This document shows, piece by piece, positions 1-5,045 of a stretch of 9,181 nt of DNA. Under the pieces are notes generated by a model that was given only the letters and a program-made list of their open reading frames with translations, was not told where the DNA came from and made no database searches. The position numbers were made by a program, and so were the translations under genes. Location of the stretch: the NCBI GenBank assembly GCA_947169455.1, contig CAMVPV010000027.1, positions 1 through 9,181 of the forward strand. The letters run 5' to 3'. Position 1 is the first letter of the stretch. Each line of letters starts with the position of its first letter. This DNA is from an uncultured Clostridia bacterium (GTDB taxonomy: Bacteria; Bacillota_A; Clostridia; Oscillospirales; Ruminococcaceae).

Positions 1-246
1 GTCGAGGAAGAAGACCTTGACGACGAAGAGTTCGATGACGAAGACTTTGACGATGAGGATTTCGATGATCTCGAAGAAGAGGAAGAGGAAGAGGAAGAAG
101 TTGAGGTTGAGGTCGAAGAGATCGAAGTTGCTACTGACAATGTTCAGAAGCCCGAGTCTCCTAAGACAGGCAACGCTCCTATCGCTCTCGCTGTTATCCC
201 TGTTGCTCTCGGAGCAGCTGCGATCATCGCAAAGAAGAACAAGTAA
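1..246 (+). CDS. C-terminal fragment of an acidic, sortase-anchored-type surface protein
   Basis: Frame 1 is open from the window edge to TAA at 244-246, giving the last 81 residues of a protein whose start lies outside. Residues 1-43 are almost entirely Asp/Glu with spaced Phe/Leu (DDEEFDDEDF pattern, then a run of nine Glu). Residues 53-58 read SPKTGN, close to the LPXTG/NPXTG sorting motifs. A hydrophobic stretch (about 59-76) and a KKNK end follow. That order (acidic wall-spanning tail, motif, membrane segment, positive tail) is the standard layout of a cell wall sorting signal. Family knowledge says such proteins are exported and linked to peptidoglycan by a sortase; which sortase is unknown here. 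The next two genes have the same C-terminal architecture, so this is probably the third member of a tandem family. Its binding or enzymatic domain is not visible. Confidence 0.8.
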   Translation, partial: VEEEDLDDEEFDDEDFDDEDFDDLEEEEEEEEEVEVEVEEIEVATDNVQKPESPKTGNAPIALAVIPVALGAAAIIAKKNK

Positions 247-271
247 TCTTTACTGTTTTGATGAGCAGTAC

Positions 272-302
272 AGCGGCACACCCCGAAAGGTGTGCCGCTT
301 TT
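272..302 (+). terminator. Rho-independent terminator of the first surface-protein gene
   Basis: A perfect 11-bp GC-rich stem (AGCGGCACACC at 272-282 with GGTGTGCCGCT at 289-299) closes a CCGAAA loop and runs into a short T-tract (299-302). It lies 25 bases after the stop codon. Confidence 0.9.
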
Positions 303-372
303 ATATTGCTCCCCGATATGACGGCGAGCACCCGCCGCAGACAGAAAATGCAGGATGAAAATCACCATATTT

Positions 373-390
373 TGATAATTAGCATTATCA
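373..390. promoter_or_regulatory. Perfect 7-4-7 palindrome, operator candidate upstream of the 510-aa surface protein gene
   Basis: TGATAAT (373-379) and ATTATCA (384-390) are exact inverted repeats around TAGC. The half-sites equal those of the Bacillus Fur box, but the canonical Fur spacing is one base, not four, so a Fur assignment is only a suggestion. A TATAAT at 409-414 starts 18 bases further on. If that is a real -10, the palindrome would overlap its -35 region. Confidence 0.45.
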
Positions 391-439
391 GGACACTTTC
401 GATTTGTCTATAATGTCAATAGCAATATGGATGAACGGG

Positions 440-448
440 TGCTATAAT
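440..448 (+). promoter_or_regulatory. Extended -10 promoter for the 510-aa surface protein gene
   Basis: TGC immediately precedes TATAAT (443-448), forming a consensus extended -10. No good -35 is seen at 16-18 bp, which extended -10 promoters tolerate. A start near 455 would give a 5' leader of about 75 nt. A second TATAAT at 409-414 is an alternative or additional -10. Confidence 0.6.
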
Positions 449-463
449 TAGAGTATGTAAATG

Positions 464-529
464 AGCGCAGGAATGCGCTGCGAAATGTTTGCCGGACGAC
501 GCTCCGGCAGGTTTAGGAGGAAAAAACCT
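464..529 (+). promoter_or_regulatory. Structured 5' leader: three hairpins, the last presenting the Shine-Dalgarno in its loop
   Basis: Three small inverted repeats follow one another. AGCGCA (464-469) pairs with TGCGCT (474-479) around a GGAA, GNRA-type tetraloop. GCCGGA (491-496) pairs with TCCGGC (503-508). AGGTTT (509-514) pairs with AAACCT (524-529), leaving AGGAGGAAA as the loop. The ribosome site AGGAGG (515-520) is therefore exposed in a loop ending one base before the ATG at 530. The first hairpin would sit within about 10 nt of the predicted 5' end, a position where hairpins are known to protect Gram-positive mRNAs from 5' decay. That role is inferred. Confidence 0.55.
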
Positions 530-2062
530 ATGAAAGCAAGGAAAATGATCGCGGCTGCTGCAGCTGTACTTATGGCAGCTTCCATGTCTATGGTATCGGT
601 ATCTGCCGCAGACTGGTCACAGGCAACCTACGCAGACAACAATCCCAAGTCCGGAAAGATCGTATCGACAGATGAGAATTCGGTCACATTCACACAGGCT
701 GAAAACGGCGGCGACGCAAAGTGCCGCATCAAGCTGGAGGATATCCTCGCAGACCCCGCAGATGTATCCAAGATAGCTTCGGGCAGCTGGACAGTTACTT
801 ACAACGGCTTCCCCGATAACAAGGCTACATTCGCTATCGGCGGCGCTTGCTGGGCAGCAGTCGGCAACTCCGAGGGTCAGTACTGGATCAACGCAGGCGA
901 AGAAGTAAAGCCTATCAATGATTCCTTCAAGTGGGAAGCAGGCAAGGGTCCCGCAGATGCTTCCGCTGAGTTCGTATTCATGGACTGGGCTAAGGGCTCC
1001 ATGGTAGATAACAACGTTACCATCACAATTTCCAATATCAAGCTTTTCGATGCTGACGGAAATGAGATCGCTCAGAAGGCTTACAATGCTTCTGCAGCTG
1101 CTCCCGCTGAAGAAGCAGCCCCCGCAGAGGAAGTTGCAGAAGAGCAGGTAGAAGAGACTGCTGATCTCGATGCAGCTCCCGTTAATGCAGCTCCCACTGA
1201 TGCAGATCTCACAGATGAGCAGGTCGATGCTGTAATGGCACTCACATTCGATGAGTTCATCGCTCTTGATGAAGAAACAGTAGAAGCTCTCGGTCTTAAC
1301 GAGCTCTCCGACGATGAGTTGACATCCCTCGCGCTCGTCAAGTACTGCGAGCAGTACGGCGTATTCCTCGGCGAAGGCACATCCTCCAACTGGGGTCAGG
1401 CTTTCCAGCGCCTCACATACAATAACATCGGCGAGGGCGACGTAGTCGGCGACGATAAGTTCGACAGCGACCTCCTCAACGAGGACTGCATGGTCATCGT
1501 ATTCTATGATTCCGCAAATCCTCCCGAGTTCATCCTCCAGAGCTGGTCCGGCGGCGAGGGCTGGGCTAAGGTTCCTCCCTTTGAGGAAGCAGGCACTTCC
1601 AACATTGCTGTATTCACTTATGACTATATGACCGCTATGTATCAGTCAGACGACTTCTCCACACTTGACTCCATCTATGTCGGCGATACAGGCGCTGACC
1701 TCACCGTTTACGGCGCATACGTGATCGACGGCAATCAGCTTGCTGAGACACTCGCAAACGCAGTAGCTTCTGAACTCGATATCGACCTTGACAGCATCGA
1801 GGAAGAAGAATCCTATGACGAATACGAGGAAGAAGAGACCTTCGACCTCGCAGAAGAGGAAGAGGAAGAAGAGGAAGAAGCAGCTCCCGCTGAAGAAGAG
1901 GAAACTGAAGAAGCAGCTCCTGCAGCTCCCGCAGCAGTTGCAGCTATCCCCGATTCCGATTCTGCTCCTGTACAGACAGGTAATATGTCCGCAGCTGCAA
2001 TAGCAGGTATCATGTCCGTAGCAGCAGCAGCAGCAGCTATCGCAAGAAAGAGAAGAAAGTAA
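530..2062 (+). CDS. Secreted two-domain acidic surface protein with sortase-like C-terminus
   Basis: I chose ATG 530 over the in-frame ATG 461 because AGGAGG lies 9 bases upstream and a signal peptide begins there: K-rich start, Ala-rich core, V-S-A cleavage site after residue 26. The 510-aa product has an N-terminal beta-rich domain (27-185, with SGSWTVTYNG, EFVFMDW and KLFDADGNEIAQKAY). This domain is homologous to that of the next gene. An Ala/Pro/Glu linker (186-224) and a helical segment (225-285) follow. A second beta-rich domain (about 285-417) contains EFILQSWSGGEGWAKVPPF and DSIYVGDTGADLTVYGAYVI, a pattern like jelly-roll carbohydrate-binding modules. Then come a Glu-rich tail (422-463) and APVQTGN with TGN at 483-485. 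The end is an Ala-rich hydrophobic stretch and RKRRK. No catalytic motif is apparent, so binding or adhesion is the likely role, by inference. I cannot assign a named family. Confidence 0.85.
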   Translation: MKARKMIAAAAAVLMAASMSMVSVSAADWSQATYADNNPKSGKIVSTDENSVTFTQAENGGDAKCRIKLEDILADPADVSKIASGSWTVTYNGFPDNKATFAIGGACWAAVGNSEGQYWINAGEEVKPINDSFKWEAGKGPADASAEFVFMDWAKGSMVDNNVTITISNIKLFDADGNEIAQKAYNASAAAPAEEAAPAEEVAEEQVEETADLDAAPVNAAPTDADLTDEQVDAVMALTFDEFIALDEETVEALGLNELSDDELTSLALVKYCEQYGVFLGEGTSSNWGQAFQRLTYNNIGEGDVVGDDKFDSDLLNEDCMVIVFYDSANPPEFILQSWSGGEGWAKVPPFEEAGTSNIAVFTYDYMTAMYQSDDFSTLDSIYVGDTGADLTVYGAYVIDGNQLAETLANAVASELDIDLDSIEEEESYDEYEEEETFDLAEEEEEEEEEAAPAEEEETEEAAPAAPAAVAAIPDSDSAPVQTGNMSAAAIAGIMSVAAAAAAIARKRRK

Positions 2063-2109
2063 TTTAATTACTTGGGTCAGCTATGACCGCATAATCTACA
2101 TATATGTCA

Positions 2110-2160
2110 AAAATCTATATCGAGGACGCAAAAATTTGTGCGTTCTTGATATAGATTTTG
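2110..2160 (+). terminator. 21-bp hairpin after the 510-aa surface protein gene (terminator candidate)
   Basis: Bases 2110-2130 pair with 2139-2159 over 21 consecutive positions, with only two G-U wobbles, around an 8-nt loop. The 3' arm ends in GATTTTG. The stem is unusually long and its outer half is AT-rich, so it may work as a terminator, as an mRNA 3' stabiliser, or both. The arm also contains the -35 element of the next promoter. Confidence 0.6.
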
Positions 2161-2180
2161 TTGTGATATAATGATATAAT
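2146..2180 (+). promoter_or_regulatory. Tandem extended -10 promoter for the 283-aa surface protein gene
   Basis: GATATAAT occurs twice in direct tandem, giving two TATAAT boxes (2167-2172 and 2175-2180), each preceded by TGA as an extended -10. TTGATA at 2146-2151 is a -35 candidate, spaced 15 bp from the first box and 23 bp from the second. Either box could be used. Starts near 2179 or 2187 would give a leader of about 65-70 nt. Confidence 0.65.
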
Positions 2181-2199
2181 TAATTATGTAGATAGACAC

Positions 2200-2242
2200 G
2201 CACACTATTATCCATTAAATCAAATGTGTGCCTGAATGGAGG
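2200..2242 (+). promoter_or_regulatory. Leader stem-loop and ribosome binding site of the 283-aa surface protein
   Basis: GCACAC (2200-2205) pairs with GTGTGC (2226-2231) across a 20-nt loop. GGAGG (2238-2242) follows, 8 bases before ATG 2251. This site decides the start. An in-frame ATG at 2236 overlaps the ribosome site and would add only five residues before the signal peptide. Confidence 0.6.
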
Positions 2243-2250
2243 AAATTATT

Positions 2251-3102
2251 ATGAAGTTCAAGAAAATATCAGCTGTTGCAGCTGCACTCGCTCTTGCTTC
2301 CGCAATGGCAGTTCCCGCTTCTGCAACCAACTGGGCAGCAGCAAGCTATGCAGACGGCAACCCCGATACCTGCGAGATCCTTTCTACAGATGAGAATTCC
2401 ATCACATTTGGTCAGGTCAATGACGGAACAGCTGCAAAGATCCGCATAGTTATCGGTGATGTTCTTGAAAATCCCGATGATGTTGCAAACATCAAGACGG
2501 GTTCCTGGACAGTTACCTATAACAACGTTCCTGCTGATTTTGACGATGAGGACGGTCTCGGCGGCGGTACATACTGCGCTACCGGCAACTCCGCTACATA
2601 CTGGATCAGCCCCGGATATGACGATGAAGGCAACCGTTTCTATGAAACAAGCTATACACAGGAAGATACATTCAAGTATGTTCTTCCTTCTCAGGTCCCC
2701 GATGCAACAGGCGAGTTCGTATTCATGGATTGGTCCAACTCCAACCTGAAATCCAACGGCATCACTATCACGATCTCCGACTTCAAGCTTTTCGATGCTG
2801 ACGGAAACGAGATCGCTCAGAAGGCTTACGGCGCTGCATCCGATGCTGCTGCTGAGGCTCCCGCTGAAGAAGAAGAGGCTGCTGCTGAAGAAGCTCCCGC
2901 AGAGGAAGAGGCTGCTGCCGAGGAAGAGGCTGCTGCAGAGGAAGAGACTGTTGAAGAGACAGCTCCCGCTGCTGAGGCTGCTATCCCCGCTTCTGATGAC
3001 ACAACAACAGCTGCTTCCACAGGTAACGCATCCGCAGTTGCTATCGCTGCTGTAATGGGCGTTGCTGCCGCTGCTGCTGCTATCTCCAGAAAGAGAAAGT
3101 AA
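2251..3102 (+). CDS. Secreted one-domain paralogue of the preceding surface protein
   Basis: This 283-aa protein starts with a signal peptide (KFKK, Ala-rich core, A-S-A cleavage after residue 25). A domain (26-193) aligns end to end with the first domain of the upstream 510-aa protein. Shared blocks are YADxNP, STDENS[IV]TF, GSWTVTYN, EFVFMDW and LFDADGNEIAQKAY. Its version has an Asp/Gly-rich insertion after the first third (DFDDEDGLGG). An Ala/Glu repeat stretch (about 200-245, units of EAAAEE) replaces the poly-acidic tail. The C-terminus reads AASTGN (TGN 257-259), Ala-rich hydrophobic segment, RKRK. Compared with its neighbours the sorting motif has lost the Pro, so wall anchoring is uncertain and simple membrane retention is an alternative. 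It lacks the second CBM-like domain of its neighbour. Function is unknown; extracellular binding is the best inference. Confidence 0.85.
   Translation: MKFKKISAVAAALALASAMAVPASATNWAAASYADGNPDTCEILSTDENSITFGQVNDGTAAKIRIVIGDVLENPDDVANIKTGSWTVTYNNVPADFDDEDGLGGGTYCATGNSATYWISPGYDDEGNRFYETSYTQEDTFKYVLPSQVPDATGEFVFMDWSNSNLKSNGITITISDFKLFDADGNEIAQKAYGAASDAAAEAPAEEEEAAAEEAPAEEEAAAEEEAAAEEETVEETAPAAEAAIPASDDTTTAASTGNASAVAIAAVMGVAAAAAAISRKRK
2875..2943 (+). repeat. 18-bp in-frame tandem repeats encoding EAAAEE
   Basis: Units at 2875-2892, 2908-2925 and 2926-2943 encode EAAAEE and differ mainly at the third base of Ala and Glu codons. A 15-bp APAEE unit interrupts the first two. They form residues 209-231, the presumed wall-spanning spacer. 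Such arrays can change length by slippage. Confidence 0.7.
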
Positions 3103-3130
3103 TCCCGGCATTGGTTTGATCGAATAACAG

Positions 3131-3167
3131 ATACCCGCAGTCGTACTGAATGGCTGCGGGTATTTTT
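3131..3167 (+). terminator. Rho-independent terminator of the 283-aa surface protein gene
   Basis: ATACCCGCAG (3131-3140) pairs perfectly with CTGCGGGTAT (3154-3163), followed by TTTTT through 3167. It begins 28 bases after the stop. Confidence 0.9.
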
Positions 3168-3198
3168 ATATCTATTACTATGGAGCTTTTACCATACG

Positions 3199-3236
3199 AA
3201 AATCACCCGCATCTGTCATGTAACAAATGCGGGTGA
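3199..3236 (-). terminator. Rho-independent terminator of the HD-domain gene
   Basis: On the minus strand, a 10-bp stem formed by 3227-3236 and 3203-3212 with a 14-nt loop is followed by TTTT (complement of 3199-3202). It lies 20 bases past the stop codon of the leftward gene and faces the terminator of the surface-protein gene. Confidence 0.8.
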
Positions 3237-3256
3237 AATTGATCTCTGTTCGGTGA

Positions 3257-3802
3257 TTATGCCGTGTGGCGGCGGAGAGTATCGGAAACGCTGTGCGCTA
3301 TATCCTTCGCAGAATATACCCAGCCGCTCAGCACCTCGATAAGACCGCAGTACTTGTCAACCAGCGTGATAACAACTGTCTCGCGGTATTTCGGCGGGCG
3401 AAGCGTCAGCGGGAACATATGCTTTTCAATGATGTCCTGCTCCATCGCAGTCAGCTCAAAATGCTTTTTCGCATTTTCAAGTGCATCGGCGGGGTGAGTG
3501 TAGCCGTGCAGCATACGTCCCTTGCGCGGTCTGTGGGTATGCCAGTCATACAGGAAGAGGTCGTGCAGCAGCCCTCCCCGCGCCGCCGCTCTCGCATCGA
3601 GGGAAAGCAGCTTGCAAAGTACGAAGTTGTAATAGGAAACGTTGAGGCAGTGCTGAAAACAGGTCGTCCTGCCATGGTGGGTGTATTGCTTCATCTCACA
3701 TACCACATCGTGGTCTATGAGGTCTGAAACGTAAGACATATATTCATCGGCTACCGGATTGCTCTCGGTGAGCCTGATCTTTGAACCGAGTGCTTTAAGC
3801 AT
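3257..3802 (-). CDS. Small HD-domain phosphohydrolase-like protein
   Basis: The 181-aa product carries the HD-superfamily metal ligands in order: His51 (QHCLN), His80-Asp81 (GGLLHDLF), His99 and His103 (LHGYTHP), His128 (EKHMF) and Asp149 (LVDKYCG). The HD domain fills about residues 45-155. HD enzymes bind one or two divalent metals and hydrolyse phosphate esters or nucleotides; substrate cannot be read from the sequence. No signal peptide or membrane segment is seen, so it should be cytoplasmic. The start is supported by AAAGGAG ten bases upstream on the minus strand. It has its own promoter and terminator and so is a single-gene transcript, convergent with the surface-protein gene. A regulatory nucleotide hydrolase or general housekeeping phosphatase are both possible. 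Confidence 0.85.
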   Translation of the reverse strand: MLKALGSKIRLTESNPVADEYMSYVSDLIDHDVVCEMKQYTHHGRTTCFQHCLNVSYYNFVLCKLLSLDARAAARGGLLHDLFLYDWHTHRPRKGRMLHGYTHPADALENAKKHFELTAMEQDIIEKHMFPLTLRPPKYRETVVITLVDKYCGLIEVLSGWVYSAKDIAHSVSDTLRRHTA

Positions 3803-3852
3803 CAGATCCTGACTCCTTTACAGTTCAATGGCGTATAACTTCTGCAATTAAA

Positions 3853-3881
3853 ATTATAACTGTAATCTCACAGCTTAACAA
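3853..3881 (-). promoter_or_regulatory. Sigma-A type promoter of the HD-domain gene
   Basis: On the minus strand TTGTTA (complement of 3876-3881), a 17-bp spacer and a perfect TATAAT (complement of 3853-3858) give a near-consensus promoter about 50 bp upstream of the start codon. Confidence 0.75.
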
Positions 3882-3891
3882 TAGTTATTTT

Positions 3892-3926
3892 ACACAATAT
3901 TTTTGATGATCATTAATTGATTGTGT
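3892..3926. promoter_or_regulatory. Nested dyad upstream of the HD-gene promoter
   Basis: ACACAAT (3892-3898) and ATTGTGT (3920-3926) are exact inverted repeats enclosing the palindrome ATGATCAT (3906-3913). The dyad ends 10 bp upstream of the -35 of the leftward HD gene and lies downstream of the pilin terminator, so regulator binding to the HD promoter is a possibility. No named regulator is recognised. Confidence 0.35.
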
Positions 3927-3980
3927 GAAAATATCGTTAAATATGAACGGGCGGGTCTGTTTCCTGCTGCATATAAGCAC

Positions 3981-4012
3981 AAAAAAGAGGGACAGAGCAT
4001 CTGCTCCGTCCC
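3981..4012 (-). terminator. Rho-independent terminator of the pilin gene
   Basis: On the minus strand a 10-bp stem (4003-4012 with 3989-3998, one G-U pair, AGAT loop) is followed by TCTTTTTT (complement of 3981-3988). It starts 13 bases after the pilin stop codon. Confidence 0.9.
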
Positions 4013-4025
4013 CCGGTAATATTTT

Positions 4026-4691
4026 TCAGCTCTGACCGCCGATATCCATATCAACGCTTTCCGAACCGCCCTGGCACATCTGTGCGAACAGCTTGGTAGC
4101 GAGTGCATCTCCGCCGGTGCCGTTTGAGCCGGTGCGTGCCGAGAAGCTGAACGTGATGTTGCCGTTCTTGTCCATAAAGAAGTCTATCTGGTAGGTGTCC
4201 CATTTTTTGGTGGATCTGCATCTGAGGAGCGACCTGCATTTGCTGCCGCTGTCAATGGGATAGCAGTATTCCGTGCCGTTTGCGGACTGCTTTCTGACAT
4301 TGCCGTCCTCGGCGTTTTTGAGGTATCCGTTCTGCTCCATCAGCTTGGCAAGCTGCATACTTGATACGCGTATTTCGTCCTTATCAACATATACATAGCC
4401 GCGGGTCTTGTAATTGTCCCTTGTTTCCTCACGGTTGGGATCATAGTGCGGATTGCTGCAGTCGAGGTCGCTGTAGAGCGCCTGCTGTACCATTACCATA
4501 TCCCTGATATTCCTTGCGTGCTCGGCATCTGCGATATTGTTCGCGTGCTCAACATAGCCCAGTATGCTGGGCACGATGATGCAGCCGAGAACGGTTATGA
4601 TGGCAATTACCACCATCAGCTCGATGAGTGTGAAGCCCTTGAAAACGACGGGCTTTTTACCTGTTTTTGATCTATATCCGTTAATACTCAT
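4026..4691 (-). CDS. Type IV prepilin-like protein (pilin or pseudopilin)
   Basis: The 221-aa product has a textbook class III leader. A 19-residue positively charged leader ends in K-G, then F20-T-L-I-E24-L and a hydrophobic helix to about residue 47 (GYV). Gly19 and Glu24 are the residues prepilin peptidase processing and subunit assembly need. I prefer ATG 4691 to the in-frame ATG 4727 because GGGAGGG lies 7 bases upstream and the leader is then of usual length; the longer form would carry 31 residues. The globular part has Cys at 78, 143, 152, 158 and 206, a Gly/Ser-rich stretch (188-194) and an acidic end. No other pilus genes (ATPase, platform protein, PilD) are in the window, so assembly must depend on genes elsewhere. 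In Ruminococcus albus a Pil-family protein (CbpC) binds cellulose; similarity of role is inferred from genus and context only. Confidence 0.85.
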   Translation of the reverse strand: MSINGYRSKTGKKPVVFKGFTLIELMVVIAIITVLGCIIVPSILGYVEHANNIADAEHARNIRDMVMVQQALYSDLDCSNPHYDPNREETRDNYKTRGYVYVDKDEIRVSSMQLAKLMEQNGYLKNAEDGNVRKQSANGTEYCYPIDSGSKCRSLLRCRSTKKWDTYQIDFFMDKNGNITFSFSARTGSNGTGGDALATKLFAQMCQGGSESVDMDIGGQS

Positions 4692-4703
4692 AAACAGCCC
4701 TCC
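4692..4703 (-). promoter_or_regulatory. Ribosome binding site that sets the pilin start
   Basis: The minus strand reads GGAGGG then GCTGTTT (complement of 4703-4692) directly before ATG 4691. A weaker AGGAAG precedes the upstream in-frame ATG at 4727, so dual starts cannot be excluded. Confidence 0.6.
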
Positions 4704-4745
4704 CTGATACAGCCTATATGCTGCCATACACTTCCTGTAATTATA

Positions 4746-4774
4746 ATTATATTATATATATCGGTCGTTATCAA
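4746..4774 (-). promoter_or_regulatory. Sigma-A type promoter of the pilin gene
   Basis: On the minus strand TTGATA (complement of 4769-4774), exactly 17 bp, then TATAAT (complement of 4746-4751). Transcription would begin near 4739, leaving about 48 nt of leader before ATG 4691 and only about 12 nt before ATG 4727, which further favours the shorter form. Confidence 0.8.
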
Positions 4775-4807
4775 CTATAATTAAGTGAAAAAAAGATTAA
4801 TAATTTT

Positions 4808-4845
4808 TATAGTAAACGTATTCGGCTATAGTAAATGTGTTCATA
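4808..4845. repeat. Tandem pair of 19-bp direct repeats
   Basis: TATAGTAAACGTATTC (from 4808) and TATAGTAAATGTGTTC (from 4827) match at 14 of 16 positions, and the second starts exactly 19 bp after the first. They lie 34 bp beyond the -35 of the leftward pilin promoter, where an activator or repressor could bind. A TATAAT at 4844-4849 follows but has no good -35. Confidence 0.5.
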
Positions 4846-4985
4846 TAATGCCTGCAATTAACGGTCTAATTTGGTGATTATGACCGGAAAGAACTTTTGC
4901 TGTGGAAAAGCTGTGATGTATATGATATGAAAATAATACATATATTGCTGTGCATTGCTGCCATTGGTAAAATTGCATTAAATAT

Positions 4986-5045
4986 CGTGAGAATTTTTGG
5001 AAATTATTTCGATAAAAATATCCCGTTGATATTGCAATTCTCACG
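4986..5045. repeat. 10-bp inverted repeat flanking the mraZ -35 element
   Basis: CGTGAGAATT (4986-4995) and AATTCTCACG (5036-5045) are exact inverted repeats 40 bp apart. The right arm lies between the -35 and -10 of the mraZ promoter. A second repeat, ATCCCGT (5020-5026) with ACGGGAT (5043-5049), shares that right arm. Confidence 0.45.

Noticed and set aside
17..358. 113-codon plus-strand frame over the acidic tail
   Set aside because: It is a Lys/Arg/Ser/Leu-rich shadow of the Asp/Glu codons in frame 1, and it reads through the terminator.
461..529. In-frame upstream ATG adding 23 residues to the 510-aa surface protein
   Set aside because: It has no ribosome site, it would bury the signal peptide behind an Arg/Cys-rich extension, and its region is better explained as a structured leader with AGGAGG before ATG 530.
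2269..3111. 280-codon open frame on the minus strand, antisense to the 283-aa surface gene
   Set aside because: It arises from the GC-biased, stop-poor Ala/Glu codons of the real gene. It gives an implausible Ser/Cys-rich protein and has no sensible ribosome site, while the plus frame has a signal peptide, homologue and terminator.
3266..3727. 153-codon plus-strand frame antisense to the HD gene
   Set aside because: No ribosome site or recognisable motif is present, whereas the minus frame carries all HD metal ligands.
4850..4985. Possible small RNA gene or small ORF in the AT-rich section before mraZ
   Set aside because: Only a weak bulged stem-loop (4862-4886) and a TATAAT without a -35 are seen; no terminator and no ribosome site.
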